Assembly: GCA_029548585.1 (NCBI GenBank) | Contig: JAKPNC010000229.1 | Location: 1 to 18,046 of the forward strand | From: a bacterium | GTDB lineage: Bacteria > Ratteibacteria > UBA8468 > B48-G9 > JAFGKM01 | Length of the DNA: 18,046 nucleotides | Direction: 5' to 3' | Shown here: piece by piece, positions 1 through 7,222 of the stretch | How positions within the stretch are numbered: position 1 is the stretch's first letter | Layout: the number at the start of each line of letters is the position of its first letter | The notes under the pieces: model-generated | The model's database searches: none | What the model saw: only the letters and a program-made list of their open reading frames with translations | What the model was told of the DNA's origin: nothing | Position numbers and translations under genes: made by a program

Positions 1-1423
1 CGATTTCCTTTATATTGTGCAGAAACCAGGGATCTATTTTTGAGAGCCGGTAGATCTCATCGACAGAAAAGCCTGCAAGCATTGCATACCTCACGTAGAA
101 GATCCTGTCGTCGGCGGCAACCGATACTTTTTCCCTTATAAGCTCCTTCTCCTCATCAGTGAACTTGTGGAAGGCGTTCCACCGGTCTTTTCCGTCGGAG
201 CCCAGCCCGTGTCTGCCTATTTCAAGGGATCTTATGCCTTTCTGGAGGGCCTCCCGGAAATTCCTTCCTATGGACATCGATTCTCCAACAGCCTTCATTG
301 AAGTTCCCAGGGTTTTATCAGCTGAAGAAAACTTTTCGAAGGTAAACCTCGGGATCTTGAAAACGCAGTAATCAATCGTAGGTTCGTAGAAACAACTCGT
401 CTTCCCGACAAGGTGGTTGACAACCTCCGAAAGGGTAAAACCGACAGCCAGTTTCGAGGTAACCCTTGCGATAGGGAAACCGGTTGCCTTTGAAGCCAGG
501 GCCGAACTTCTCGAGACCCTCGGATTGACCTCTATTATAACGACTTCTCCGTCCTGCGGGTTGACCGCGTACTGTATGTTTGCGCCTCCAACCACGCCTA
601 TCTTCCTTATGATCCTCTTTGAGAAGTCAACAAGCCTCTCGTATTCTGACCTGCTCAGGGTCTGCGCCGGAGCCACAACAATGCTGTCGCCGGTATGGAC
701 TCCCATGGGATCGACATTTTCCATGGAGGTTATCATTATGACATCGTCCCTGCAGTCTCTCATGACCTCGAACTCTATCTCTTTCCATCCCAGCACCGAC
801 TGCTCCATGAGGACCTCGTTTATGGGGCTTGTATCAAGGCCGTACTCGAGCTTCTTTTCAAGCTCCTCCATATTATAGGCAATGGAGCCGCCCGTACCTC
901 CGAGGGTGTATGCAGGTCTCAGGATAAGGGGAAAACCGAGTTTTTTAGCAATCTCCATGCCTTCTTCAAAATCATACACAAGAACGCTCTCAGGCACCTT
1001 GATGCCAATCTCGAGCATGGCGTTCTTGAAAAGCTCCCTGTCTTCGGCTATGGCTATCGTGCTTATGTCTGCACCGATAACCTTCACTCCGTACTTTTCG
1101 AAGACGCCTTCCTTCCCGAGAAAGGTGGCAAGGTTTAACCCGGTCTGACCTCCGAGAGTCGGCAGGAGGGCGTCCGGCCTCTCCTTCTCGATGATCTTTT
1201 TCAGCATATCCACGGTAAGGGGCTCGAGGTAAGTTCGTTCCGCCATCTCGGGATCCGTCATTATCGTCGCAGGATTGCTGTTTACCAGCACGACCTTGTA
1301 TCCTTCTTCCCTGAGGGCTTTGCAGGCCTGGGATCCTGAATAATCGAACTCGCAGGCCTGTCCAATCACTATAGGGCCGGAACCTATTATCATTATCTTT
1401 TCTATATCTTTTCTTCCTGGCAT
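1..1423 (-). CDS. carB: Carbamoyl-phosphate synthase large subunit, N-terminal part (runs off the window)
   Basis: CarB makes carbamoyl phosphate from bicarbonate, ammonia and two ATP for pyrimidine and arginine synthesis. About 474 N-terminal residues are present; the full protein is usually near 1,070, so the C-terminal half lies beyond base 1. The protein begins MPGRKDIEKIMIIGSGPIVI and continues with GQACEFDYSGSQACKAL, VLVNSNPATIMTD and LPTLGGQTGLNLA, the hallmark N-terminal carboxyphosphate-domain motifs. ATP-grasp motifs follow: RPAYTLGGTGG, then EVMRD, GDSIVVAPAQTL, EVNPRVSRSSALASKATGFP and KIPRFTFEKF. The ATG at 1421-1423 has AAAGGA seven bases upstream and follows the carA stop by one base, so the two are translationally linked. 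No damage is seen in this synthetase half, in contrast to the partner carA gene just upstream. Identification is secure; the partial state is an edge effect. Confidence 0.97.
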   Translation of the reverse strand, partial: MPGRKDIEKIMIIGSGPIVIGQACEFDYSGSQACKALREEGYKVVLVNSNPATIMTDPEMAERTYLEPLTVDMLKKIIEKERPDALLPTLGGQTGLNLATFLGKEGVFEKYGVKVIGADISTIAIAEDRELFKNAMLEIGIKVPESVLVYDFEEGMEIAKKLGFPLILRPAYTLGGTGGSIAYNMEELEKKLEYGLDTSPINEVLMEQSVLGWKEIEFEVMRDCRDDVIMITSMENVDPMGVHTGDSIVVAPAQTLSRSEYERLVDFSKRIIRKIGVVGGANIQYAVNPQDGEVVIIEVNPRVSRSSALASKATGFPIARVTSKLAVGFTLSEVVNHLVGKTSCFYEPTIDYCVFKIPRFTFEKFSSADKTLGTSMKAVGESMSIGRNFREALQKGIRSLEIGRHGLGSDGKDRWNAFHKFTDEEKELIREKVSVAADDRIFYVRYAMLAGFSVDEIYRLSKIDPWFLHNIKEI

Positions 1424-1424
1424 T

Positions 1425-2471
1425 TTATTCCTTTATCAGTGAGAAAAAGGCTTCAAAATGTTTTTCCTGTGGAATAAAGCTGACCGACATTGCCTTCATT
1501 TCGTGATCGTAGAGGCCTTCCGGCGTCCCATCGTTCAGGTGGGAGTATTTCAACGTTTTACCGGGCAGGCTTTTCTTTTCGAGAACGAGGGAATGCATCT
1601 GCTCGGTAATGAAGCATTTCCCGGTTTCAATATCCACCACGGGATGGTTCACCCCGTAATGGTTGACCATGCTGACTGAGACAGAAGATCCAAGAAGCCT
1701 TCCGACCACGAGGTGCCCGAGCCCTGCGCCGAAAACCGGCATCTTGCCCGCGAACCTTTCAGAAATGCCGCATGCATCCTCTAAAAGAGCCATGGAGTCC
1801 GGCCCGGAGCTGATATACAGGCCATCGGCCCTGGATATGTCATCTTCGGCTCCGGGGGATGAAAGATTCACAACAATAAGACTCATCCCGGATCCTGAGA
1901 GCCATTTCATTTCGCTCTTTTTCAGTCCGAGATTTATGACCGCTATGACCTTTCCCCTGAGATCTTCCTGTACCGCAGGGACTTCCGGCAGACAGGCAGG
2001 CGGCAGCACATACCCGGAAGAAAGAACGCTTCCATTTATTGCCTCCGTCATTTTTCTGTCATCATGCTCCCCGTTCGAAAGCAGGCCCCGGATACCCGGC
2101 TTTTCCCTGAGCATGGCCGTGATATGCTGGGTATCCGCCCCGTATAAAACCGGCATGCCCCTGCCCTCGATAAATTCCGCGAGAGATAAGTCGGCCCTGA
2201 AATTACTGTAAACGGAACTTGATTCAGATATAACAAGGCCCGACGGGTAAAGCATGTCGGTTTCCGTGTCCTGGTAACTTATGCCGTAATTCCCGATGAG
2301 GGGATAGGAAAGGCATACGATCTTATCCCGGTATTCCGGGCATGTAAGGATCTACTCGTATCCCACCACCCTGGTGTCGAATATGACCCTGCCGGTCTTT
2401 CCGGTACATGGGCCGGAAAACATTCTCCCGGCAGATGTTTCGCCGTTTTCAAGGATAATTTTACTTTTCAT
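1425..2471 (-). pseudogene. carA: Carbamoyl-phosphate synthase small subunit, glutaminase-dead and interrupted by an in-frame amber codon
   Basis: CarA normally hydrolyses glutamine and passes ammonia to CarB. The full reading frame starts at the ATG 2469-2471 (GGAG five bases upstream, 11-base overlap with purF) and spans 348 codons, near family length. Codon 40 is TAG, in VVGYE*ILT, where the family reads TGYQEILT. After it the frame stays open to the end; the first ATG after it is codon 73 (base 2255). Family landmarks remain: YPLIGNYGI, ADTQHITAMLREK, PVFGAGLGH, NHPV. However the catalytic Cys of GICLGH is Gly (residue 250), the HPE that supplies catalytic His and Glu is absent (SFIPQEK instead), NHG has become MHS, SNGPGD has become SSGPDS, and the glutamine-binding Ser of TDPSY is Glu. 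The glutaminase is therefore almost certainly inactive. The protein may be a structural remnant for CarB, a gene in decay, or carry a sequencing error at the amber. Confidence 0.85.
2352..2354 (-). other. In-frame amber (TAG) codon inside carA
   Basis: Reading from the carA ATG, codon 40 is TAG and sits at the family's conserved Glu of GYQEIL. A single G-to-T change from GAG would produce it. TAG works as an ordinary terminator for infB and hinT in this window, at the expected ends of both families, so the genome does not generally recode TAG. No pyrrolysine-type context was recognised. Confidence 0.85.
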
Positions 2472-3813
2472 GGTTCTCCACCATTTTCCCTGTGAAACAT
2501 GACAGGCAGAGTTTTTCTGCCGGCATTCCAATGGCCGAAACGAAATCCTCCAGGGTATTATACCTGAGAGTGTCGGCCCCTATCCTCCTGAGGATCTCGT
2601 TAACGGTATACTTCGTGGCGGCAAGCTCATCGTATGATCTGATTGAAATACCGTAAAAACATGGCGCTATAAGGGGCGGGCAGGCAATCCTGACATGGAC
2701 TTCCCTGGCCCCGGCATCCTTAAGCTCTCTTACCTTGAACTTGATCTGGGTTCCCCTGACTATAGAATCGTCGCAGAGTATTATCCTCTTGCCTTTAACG
2801 CTATACTTTATAACTGAAAGCTTTATCCTGGCCTCCTCCTCCCGGCTCTCCTGGGTAAGGGGAGTATAGCTCCTGCTGGCAAACCGGTCTATGAGAAAAG
2901 CCTCTTCGTACCTGATCCCGGACTCCTTGTGGTAGCCAAGGGCGCATCCTATGCCTGAAAAGGGCACCGGCGCCACTATATCGGCTGATATGTCCCCGTC
3001 TTTCAGCGCAAGCCTGCTTCCGAAATTCTCCCTTGCCTCCATAACAGGAATACCTTCGATGACGGAATCCACTGATGCTATGTATGCCCACTCGAAGGCG
3101 CAGAATGAAGGTTTGCATGTCCCGCATTCCCCCACGGTCCTGATGCCGCAATTGTCTATGAAAACGATCTCACCGGGGCGGACATCCCTGATTATCTCCA
3201 GGTTCAGGAGATCGAAAGGTCTTGACTCGGAAGAAACGGCAAAGCGCCTGCCGTTTTTCCCGAGGATGAGGGGTTTAAACCCCCTCGGATCCCTCGCTGC
3301 GTATATCCCTTCCCTGGAAAGGATGACAAGACTGTAAGAACCTCTTATCTTCCTTCCCAGGCTCGATATGCCGGAAACAAAATCCTTCTCGCATGATATT
3401 ATCTTGCCCAGAAGCTCGGTGTCGTTTTCGGTGCTGAATGAATGGCCGCACTCCTTGAGCTCTTCCCTGAGCTGGACGCTGTTTGCAATATTTCCGCTGA
3501 AGGCTATTGCAAACTTGCCCATCCTTGATATCAATACCATGGGCTGAGGCTCCTTGAGACTTGTATGGCCTATCCCGTAAATCCCCCCGGAAGGCTTAAG
3601 GTCTTCAGGCGTAAAAGTGTGCCTTACAAATCCCTTGTGGGTTACAGCCTTTATATCTCCGTCTTCCCTGGTCAGAGCCATGCCGCAAAACCTCTGCCCC
3701 CTGTGCTGCAGCTTAAAAATACTGTAGTATATCTCCTCAGCGATCTTCGCGCTGCAGGAGGAATAAAGCCCGAAAATACCGCAGTTCTCCTCGAGAAAAA
3801 GGTCTTTTTCCAT
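2461..3813 (-). CDS. purF: Amidophosphoribosyltransferase with altered glutamine-binding site
   Basis: PurF catalyses the first step of purine synthesis, forming phosphoribosylamine from PRPP. The 450-residue protein is of the B. subtilis type: a 10-residue propeptide (ending EEN) precedes the catalytic Cys11 (CGIFG), and four Cys at about 238, 385, 436 and 439 match the 4Fe-4S ligands (PCFYG, LCLSCFTGK). The PRPP loop ILCDDSIVRGTQ (346-357) and SREEEARIKLS look functional. The class II glutaminase domain is odd. The HVRYSTAG loop carrying the glutamine-binding Arg (Arg73 of E. coli PurF) reads HTSLKEPQP and is shortened, and the oxyanion motif HNGN reads FSGN, while Asp131 of the SDTE motif is kept (NDTE). 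The gene lies 14 bases after guaA and overlaps carA by 11. The phosphoribosyltransferase role is secure; glutamine use is doubtful. Confidence 0.93.
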   Translation of the reverse strand: MEKDLFLEENCGIFGLYSSCSAKIAEEIYYSIFKLQHRGQRFCGMALTREDGDIKAVTHKGFVRHTFTPEDLKPSGGIYGIGHTSLKEPQPMVLISRMGKFAIAFSGNIANSVQLREELKECGHSFSTENDTELLGKIISCEKDFVSGISSLGRKIRGSYSLVILSREGIYAARDPRGFKPLILGKNGRRFAVSSESRPFDLLNLEIIRDVRPGEIVFIDNCGIRTVGECGTCKPSFCAFEWAYIASVDSVIEGIPVMEARENFGSRLALKDGDISADIVAPVPFSGIGCALGYHKESGIRYEEAFLIDRFASRSYTPLTQESREEEARIKLSVIKYSVKGKRIILCDDSIVRGTQIKFKVRELKDAGAREVHVRIACPPLIAPCFYGISIRSYDELAATKYTVNEILRRIGADTLRYNTLEDFVSAIGMPAEKLCLSCFTGKMVENHEK

Positions 3814-3827
3814 TTAATTTTCCCAAA

Positions 3828-4763
3828 TTAGATATATTCTATTGTACTGGGCGGCTTGGGAGTGACGTCGTAAAGCACTTTGACAACCCCAGGCACCTCC
3901 GCAAGTATCCGGTCCCTTATCTTTTCAAGCTTTGTCCAGGGTATCTTGAACGGGACGGCAGTCATGGCATCCTTTGATTCAACGGCCCTTATCGCAATTA
4001 TGTCGCCGTATATCCTCTTGCCGCCTATGTTTCCCGTCGCCCTGTCGTTAAAAAGGACTGCGAGAACCTGGAAAACGGACTGTTCCTTTATCATGTCCTC
4101 AACTATGGCTGTTGCAATCCTGACCTTCTCGACCTTCTCCGGCACCACCTCTCCAATAATCCTGGTGGCAAGGGCCGGACCGGGAAAAGGCCTCCTTTCG
4201 TAAACTTTTTTGGGAAGGCCCAGCTGTTTCGCAACAAGCCTGACCTGCGGTTTAAAAAGTTCCTTGAGAGGCTCAAGTATCCTCAGCCCGTAATTGGCCG
4301 GGTTGATTCCTATCTGGGAAAGAACATTATGCTGGGTCTTGATTCCCTTCTGGGTTTCGACAATGTCAGCCGCAATCGTACCCTGTATAAGAAACTCCGC
4401 CGAATAGCTTTTTATAGCCTGCCTGAGTGTCTTGTAAAAAACGTCCCTGAAGGCTATCCTTTTTTCTTCAGGATCTGTCTTCCCTTTGAGGGATTCGAAG
4501 AACTTCTCCTTGACGTCCCATACCTGCAGTTCAACTCCCATCTTTGCAAAAAAGCTGTTGACTTCCTCTGTCTCGCCCTGCCTCATGAGCCCGTTGTCCA
4601 GGTAAAGAACAATAAGCCTTTCTTTGATAGCCTTGAAAGCCAGGGTTGCGCAGACCATGCTGTCTACCCCGCCGGACGTTGCTACGAGGACCTTCTTATC
4701 TTCAGTCTTCTTCTCCAGTTCTATTGTTTTCTCATTCACGAATTTTACAGGTCCGAATGACAT
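3828..4763 (-). CDS. guaA: GMP synthetase, stand-alone ATP-pyrophosphatase subunit (GuaAb type)
   Basis: This protein adenylates XMP and converts it to GMP using ammonia. At 311 residues it corresponds only to the synthetase half; ordinary bacterial GuaA is about 510-525 residues with an N-terminal class I glutaminase. An AAAGGAGG ribosome-binding site six bases before the ATG at 4761-4763 fixes the start, so the glutaminase half is not simply missed. Visible motifs are the PP-loop SGGVDS (30-35), LDNGLMRQGE, QGTIAADIVE, IKTQHNV, EPLKELFK, PFPGPALATRIIGEV (192-206), and the dimerisation-domain ending KPPSTIEYI. The wording around QGTIA and the C-terminus recalls archaeal GuaAb proteins, whose glutaminase GuaAa is a separate small subunit. 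No GuaAa candidate is in this window. It leads the purF-carA-carB group and follows a structured 167-base leader. Confidence 0.93.
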   Translation of the reverse strand: MSFGPVKFVNEKTIELEKKTEDKKVLVATSGGVDSMVCATLAFKAIKERLIVLYLDNGLMRQGETEEVNSFFAKMGVELQVWDVKEKFFESLKGKTDPEEKRIAFRDVFYKTLRQAIKSYSAEFLIQGTIAADIVETQKGIKTQHNVLSQIGINPANYGLRILEPLKELFKPQVRLVAKQLGLPKKVYERRPFPGPALATRIIGEVVPEKVEKVRIATAIVEDMIKEQSVFQVLAVLFNDRATGNIGGKRIYGDIIAIRAVESKDAMTAVPFKIPWTKLEKIRDRILAEVPGVVKVLYDVTPKPPSTIEYI

Positions 4764-4930
4764 AAGTAACCTCCTTTGCCATGAAAAAGCGTATTTTCAT
4801 TACCGTAAAAGGCGGCATGGCTGCTTTCAACTGCTCCCTCCCGGGAGCCTGAACGCCCCATGCTTTGCAAATCGTGTTTTTTCATGATGAGCATCTAACT
4901 CAAATATGGAATAATGCGGTTTTGGAAGAT
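4764..4930 (-). promoter_or_regulatory. Structured leader upstream of guaA (nested inverted repeats)
   Basis: The 167 bases between lpxK and guaA are the longest gap within the leftward block. On the minus strand they can fold into three nested stems: a 9-bp outer stem (4878-4886 with 4780-4788, CATGAAAAA/TTTTTCATG), a 6-bp middle stem (4858-4863 with 4815-4820, GCATGG/CCATGC) and a 6-bp hairpin with a 4-base loop (4843-4848 with 4833-4838, GCTCCC/GGGAGC). The outer stem ends two bases before the guaA ribosome-binding site. There is no U-tract after the hairpin, so it is not a standard intrinsic terminator. No match to the purine riboswitch core was recognised. A regulatory role is inference. 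Confidence 0.35.
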
Positions 4931-6037
4931 TTAAAATTTTAACACAGAAAGCATCCTTGTGTCAAAATCTTCTTTTTCGTAAGGATTGAGGAGAACTCCC
5001 GATATGTCCGCATAGCATAAAGGGAGACCCGGGTTCATTTTTTCAAGCTTCACGTAATCTTTTTCGGTAGTGACGATAAGGCTGGCACCCTTTCTTTGAA
5101 ATTCCTTACGGATCCTTTCAATATCCCCGGCCGTGTATCTGAAATGATCGGGGTAGGAGACTGCATTGAGGACCGCAGGATTAAACCTGTCAAGAAGGGT
5201 AAAAAAACTTTCGGGATTCCCTATCCCCGCGACAGCCATTATTTCCTTTCCTGATATTGCCTCCGGAGGAAGGGATGATTTTCCATCCTTGAGGCCGTTT
5301 ATCCTGTAATCCATGACGAATACCGGCTTCCCGAACCTTTTCAATTTAAAGGCAAGCCGGTCAAGCTTCTTCCTGCAAACCATGTACGGATGGGAGATAA
5401 CGAAAATATCTGCCCTGCGGGCGAAAGAGATCGGCTCCCTGAGGAGCCCGGAAGGAAGCAGAAGCCGGTTGTCAAAAGGGTTGGATGCGTCAACGGTCAC
5501 TATGTCGAGATCCCTGCCCGTCTCATAGTTCTGGAAGCCGTCGTCTATCACCCCGGCGGTCACACGCCCGCCTGTTTTCGATGGAAGAGCGCGGAGACTC
5601 TCTCCCTTCTTGAGGACAATCCCTGCGCGCGGAAGTCGGGATCCCATCATTTCAATCTCGTCGAACCTGTCAGAAAGCCCCCTCCTTCTTTCCCCGTCTT
5701 GTGCCGCAGAGGATATGACTACCACTTTGAAACCGAGGGATTCAAGCCTTGAGGCCACATGTATGACCAGTGGAGTCTTGCCCGTGCCTCCGGCAAGGAT
5801 ATTCCCTATACTGAAAACGGGAAAAGGGAAGTGCTCCGGACGTGAAAACGTCCTCTTAATAACAACCGCCATAAGGTAAAAGAGGGAAAACGGCATAAGG
5901 AACGCGGCAAGAATCGCTGCATAAGGAGATTTTCTCCCGAGGACTACATTCCTGAAGAAGAAATCAAAAAAGGGATTGAGTATCCTTACCCTTGCCTGCT
6001 TCAGCCGGGATCCCGATCTTCCCGAATTCTCCGTCAT
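4931..6037 (-). CDS. lpxK: Tetraacyldisaccharide 4'-kinase (lipid A)
   Basis: LpxK adds the 4' phosphate to the lipid A precursor at the inner face of the cytoplasmic membrane. The 368-residue protein has an N-terminal hydrophobic stretch (about 39-60), the P-loop SIGNILAGGTGKTPLV (76-91), the DDGFQ motif (165-169) followed by RDLDIVTVDASNPF and LLPSGLLREP, and the late motif IVTTEKDY. Odd points: the SRGYG motif usually found after the P-loop strand reads SSAAQ, and the usual DHHxY reads DHFRY. The chosen ATG (6035-6037) overlaps the preceding endonuclease gene by 74 bases and has only a weak ribosome-binding site, so the true start may lie slightly downstream; no better in-frame ATG precedes the hydrophobic segment. 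Presence of this gene shows a lipid A outer membrane. Confidence 0.92.
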   Translation of the reverse strand: MTENSGRSGSRLKQARVRILNPFFDFFFRNVVLGRKSPYAAILAAFLMPFSLFYLMAVVIKRTFSRPEHFPFPVFSIGNILAGGTGKTPLVIHVASRLESLGFKVVVISSAAQDGERRRGLSDRFDEIEMMGSRLPRAGIVLKKGESLRALPSKTGGRVTAGVIDDGFQNYETGRDLDIVTVDASNPFDNRLLLPSGLLREPISFARRADIFVISHPYMVCRKKLDRLAFKLKRFGKPVFVMDYRINGLKDGKSSLPPEAISGKEIMAVAGIGNPESFFTLLDRFNPAVLNAVSYPDHFRYTAGDIERIRKEFQRKGASLIVTTEKDYVKLEKMNPGLPLCYADISGVLLNPYEKEDFDTRMLSVLKF

Positions 6038-7193
6038 AGCCTGGCCTTATCTCGATTGCGCCTTTCCTCATCCTTCCGATGAGATAGAGCAGATCGTCGT
6101 CGATCCTGCCTTTAAGGTCGTCCAAAGGCGACTCGAGAAGTATGTTGAGTTCACTGCCTGCGCATCGCAGTACGTCGGCAAGCCTGTTCCTTACGGCTAT
6201 CGAATCGGCCGGTTTGTCCATGGAAAGGCCCATGAGCTGCGAAAGCGGGAGAACCTTCCTGAAAGGTATGCTGTACCTGTGCCTTTCCCCGCGCTTCCTG
6301 TCCGATAGCTGCCTGATCCTGTGGAGAACTCCCACGGTCAGCTTCTTCCCGCATACAGGGCAGATATTTCCGTTCTTCTCCGATTCTTCGGGTGACAGGC
6401 ATATATCGCAGTTCCGGTGGCCGTCGTAATGGTATTTGCCCTCTTCAGGGAAATACTCTACGGTATAAAGAAAGCTGTTTCCGTTCTTATATTTCAGAAT
6501 GCTCCTCAATTCCCCGAAGCTGAAAGGCCTGTCGAAAACATTCGCCTCCCTGCCTATTTTTGAAGGCGAATGGGCATCCGAATTTGATATGAACGCGAAA
6601 CGGTCGAGAGCCGAAACCATCCAGTTCATCGACGGATCGCTGCTCAGTCCGGTCTCGAGGGCGAAGATCTCTCCCGACATCTCCTCGAAACATTCCTCAA
6701 TGGCATCGAACCCCGAGTTCGAACCGAAGAGAGAAAAATGAGGCGTCCATATGTGGGCAGGTACCACGAAACCCTTTTCGTCCGAATCATTTACGATCCT
6801 GACAAGATCCTTTGCGTCAATGTGCAATATAGGCCTGCCGTCGCTGTTAAGGTCGGCGTACCTTTCAAGCACCCTGTTCAGCCTTGCGGCATTCTCGAGG
6901 GAAGAAATGAAAATGATGTTGTGAATCTTCCTGTTCTTTCCCTTTTTTTCATAAATGTGGCAAACCTCCGTCGTGAGTATGAAGTCAGTTCCGCCGAAGG
7001 TATATATACCCTGCCGGTCAGTTTCAGATAACTTCTCCCGGAGTTCGTGGTACCACTGGAAATGGGTAAAATCAGCCGAGCCGAGCAGGTGGACACCTTT
7101 GTAGGAGGCCCATTTTGCAAGCTCGTCGAGATGCATGTCCCTGCTGGTTGCCCTGCTGAACCTCGAATGAATGTGAAAATCAGCAATATACAC
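5964..7193 (-). CDS. Endonuclease Q-like PHP-family DNA repair nuclease
   Basis: EndoQ enzymes (known from Thermococcales and some bacteria) nick DNA 5' of deaminated bases such as uracil and hypoxanthine. The match rests on the PHP N-terminus YIADFHIHSRFSRATS with metal-binding His7 and His9, then GSADFTH, TTEVCHIY, PAHIWTPHFSLFGSNSGFD, ALETGLSSDPSMNW, SNSDAHSPSKIGREAN, YHYDGH, and a four-Cys zinc site (about residues 262, 265, 278 and 281, CDIC/CPVC). Such proteins are often labelled PHP-domain or UvrD-like in databases. I place the start at the GTG 7191-7193: it has GGAAAGG seven bases upstream and gives the family's MYIAD beginning. The frame stays open upstream to a TTG at 7226 that has no ribosome-binding site and overlaps the HIT gene. 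The product is then 409 residues. Specific substrate is inferred from family only. Confidence 0.88.
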   Translation of the reverse strand: MYIADFHIHSRFSRATSRDMHLDELAKWASYKGVHLLGSADFTHFQWYHELREKLSETDRQGIYTFGGTDFILTTEVCHIYEKKGKNRKIHNIIFISSLENAARLNRVLERYADLNSDGRPILHIDAKDLVRIVNDSDEKGFVVPAHIWTPHFSLFGSNSGFDAIEECFEEMSGEIFALETGLSSDPSMNWMVSALDRFAFISNSDAHSPSKIGREANVFDRPFSFGELRSILKYKNGNSFLYTVEYFPEEGKYHYDGHRNCDICLSPEESEKNGNICPVCGKKLTVGVLHRIRQLSDRKRGERHRYSIPFRKVLPLSQLMGLSMDKPADSIAVRNRLADVLRCAGSELNILLESPLDDLKGRIDDDLLYLIGRMRKGAIEIRPGYDGEFGKIGIPAEAGKGKDTQSLF

Positions 7194-7222
7194 GATAAAC
7201 CCTTTCCGACAGCCGGCAATTT

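Noticed and set aside
159..1148. Several plus-strand open frames over the carB and carA region.
   Set aside because: They are shadows of the strongly conserved carB reading frame on the minus strand and resemble no family.
2352..2354. The carA TAG as a pyrrolysine or general recoding signal.
   Set aside because: infB and hinT end at TAG exactly where their families end, and no pyl-related sequence is in the window.
4833..4848. The GCTCCC/GGGAGC hairpin as an intrinsic terminator between lpxK and guaA.
   Set aside because: The stem is only six base pairs and no U-tract follows on the minus strand.
4745..4885. A 46-codon minus-strand ORF starting MKKHDLQSMGRSG that runs through the guaA leader and into the guaA start.
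   Set aside because: It has no ribosome-binding site, no recognised family, and this length is not surprising by chance; the nested stems are a better description of the region.
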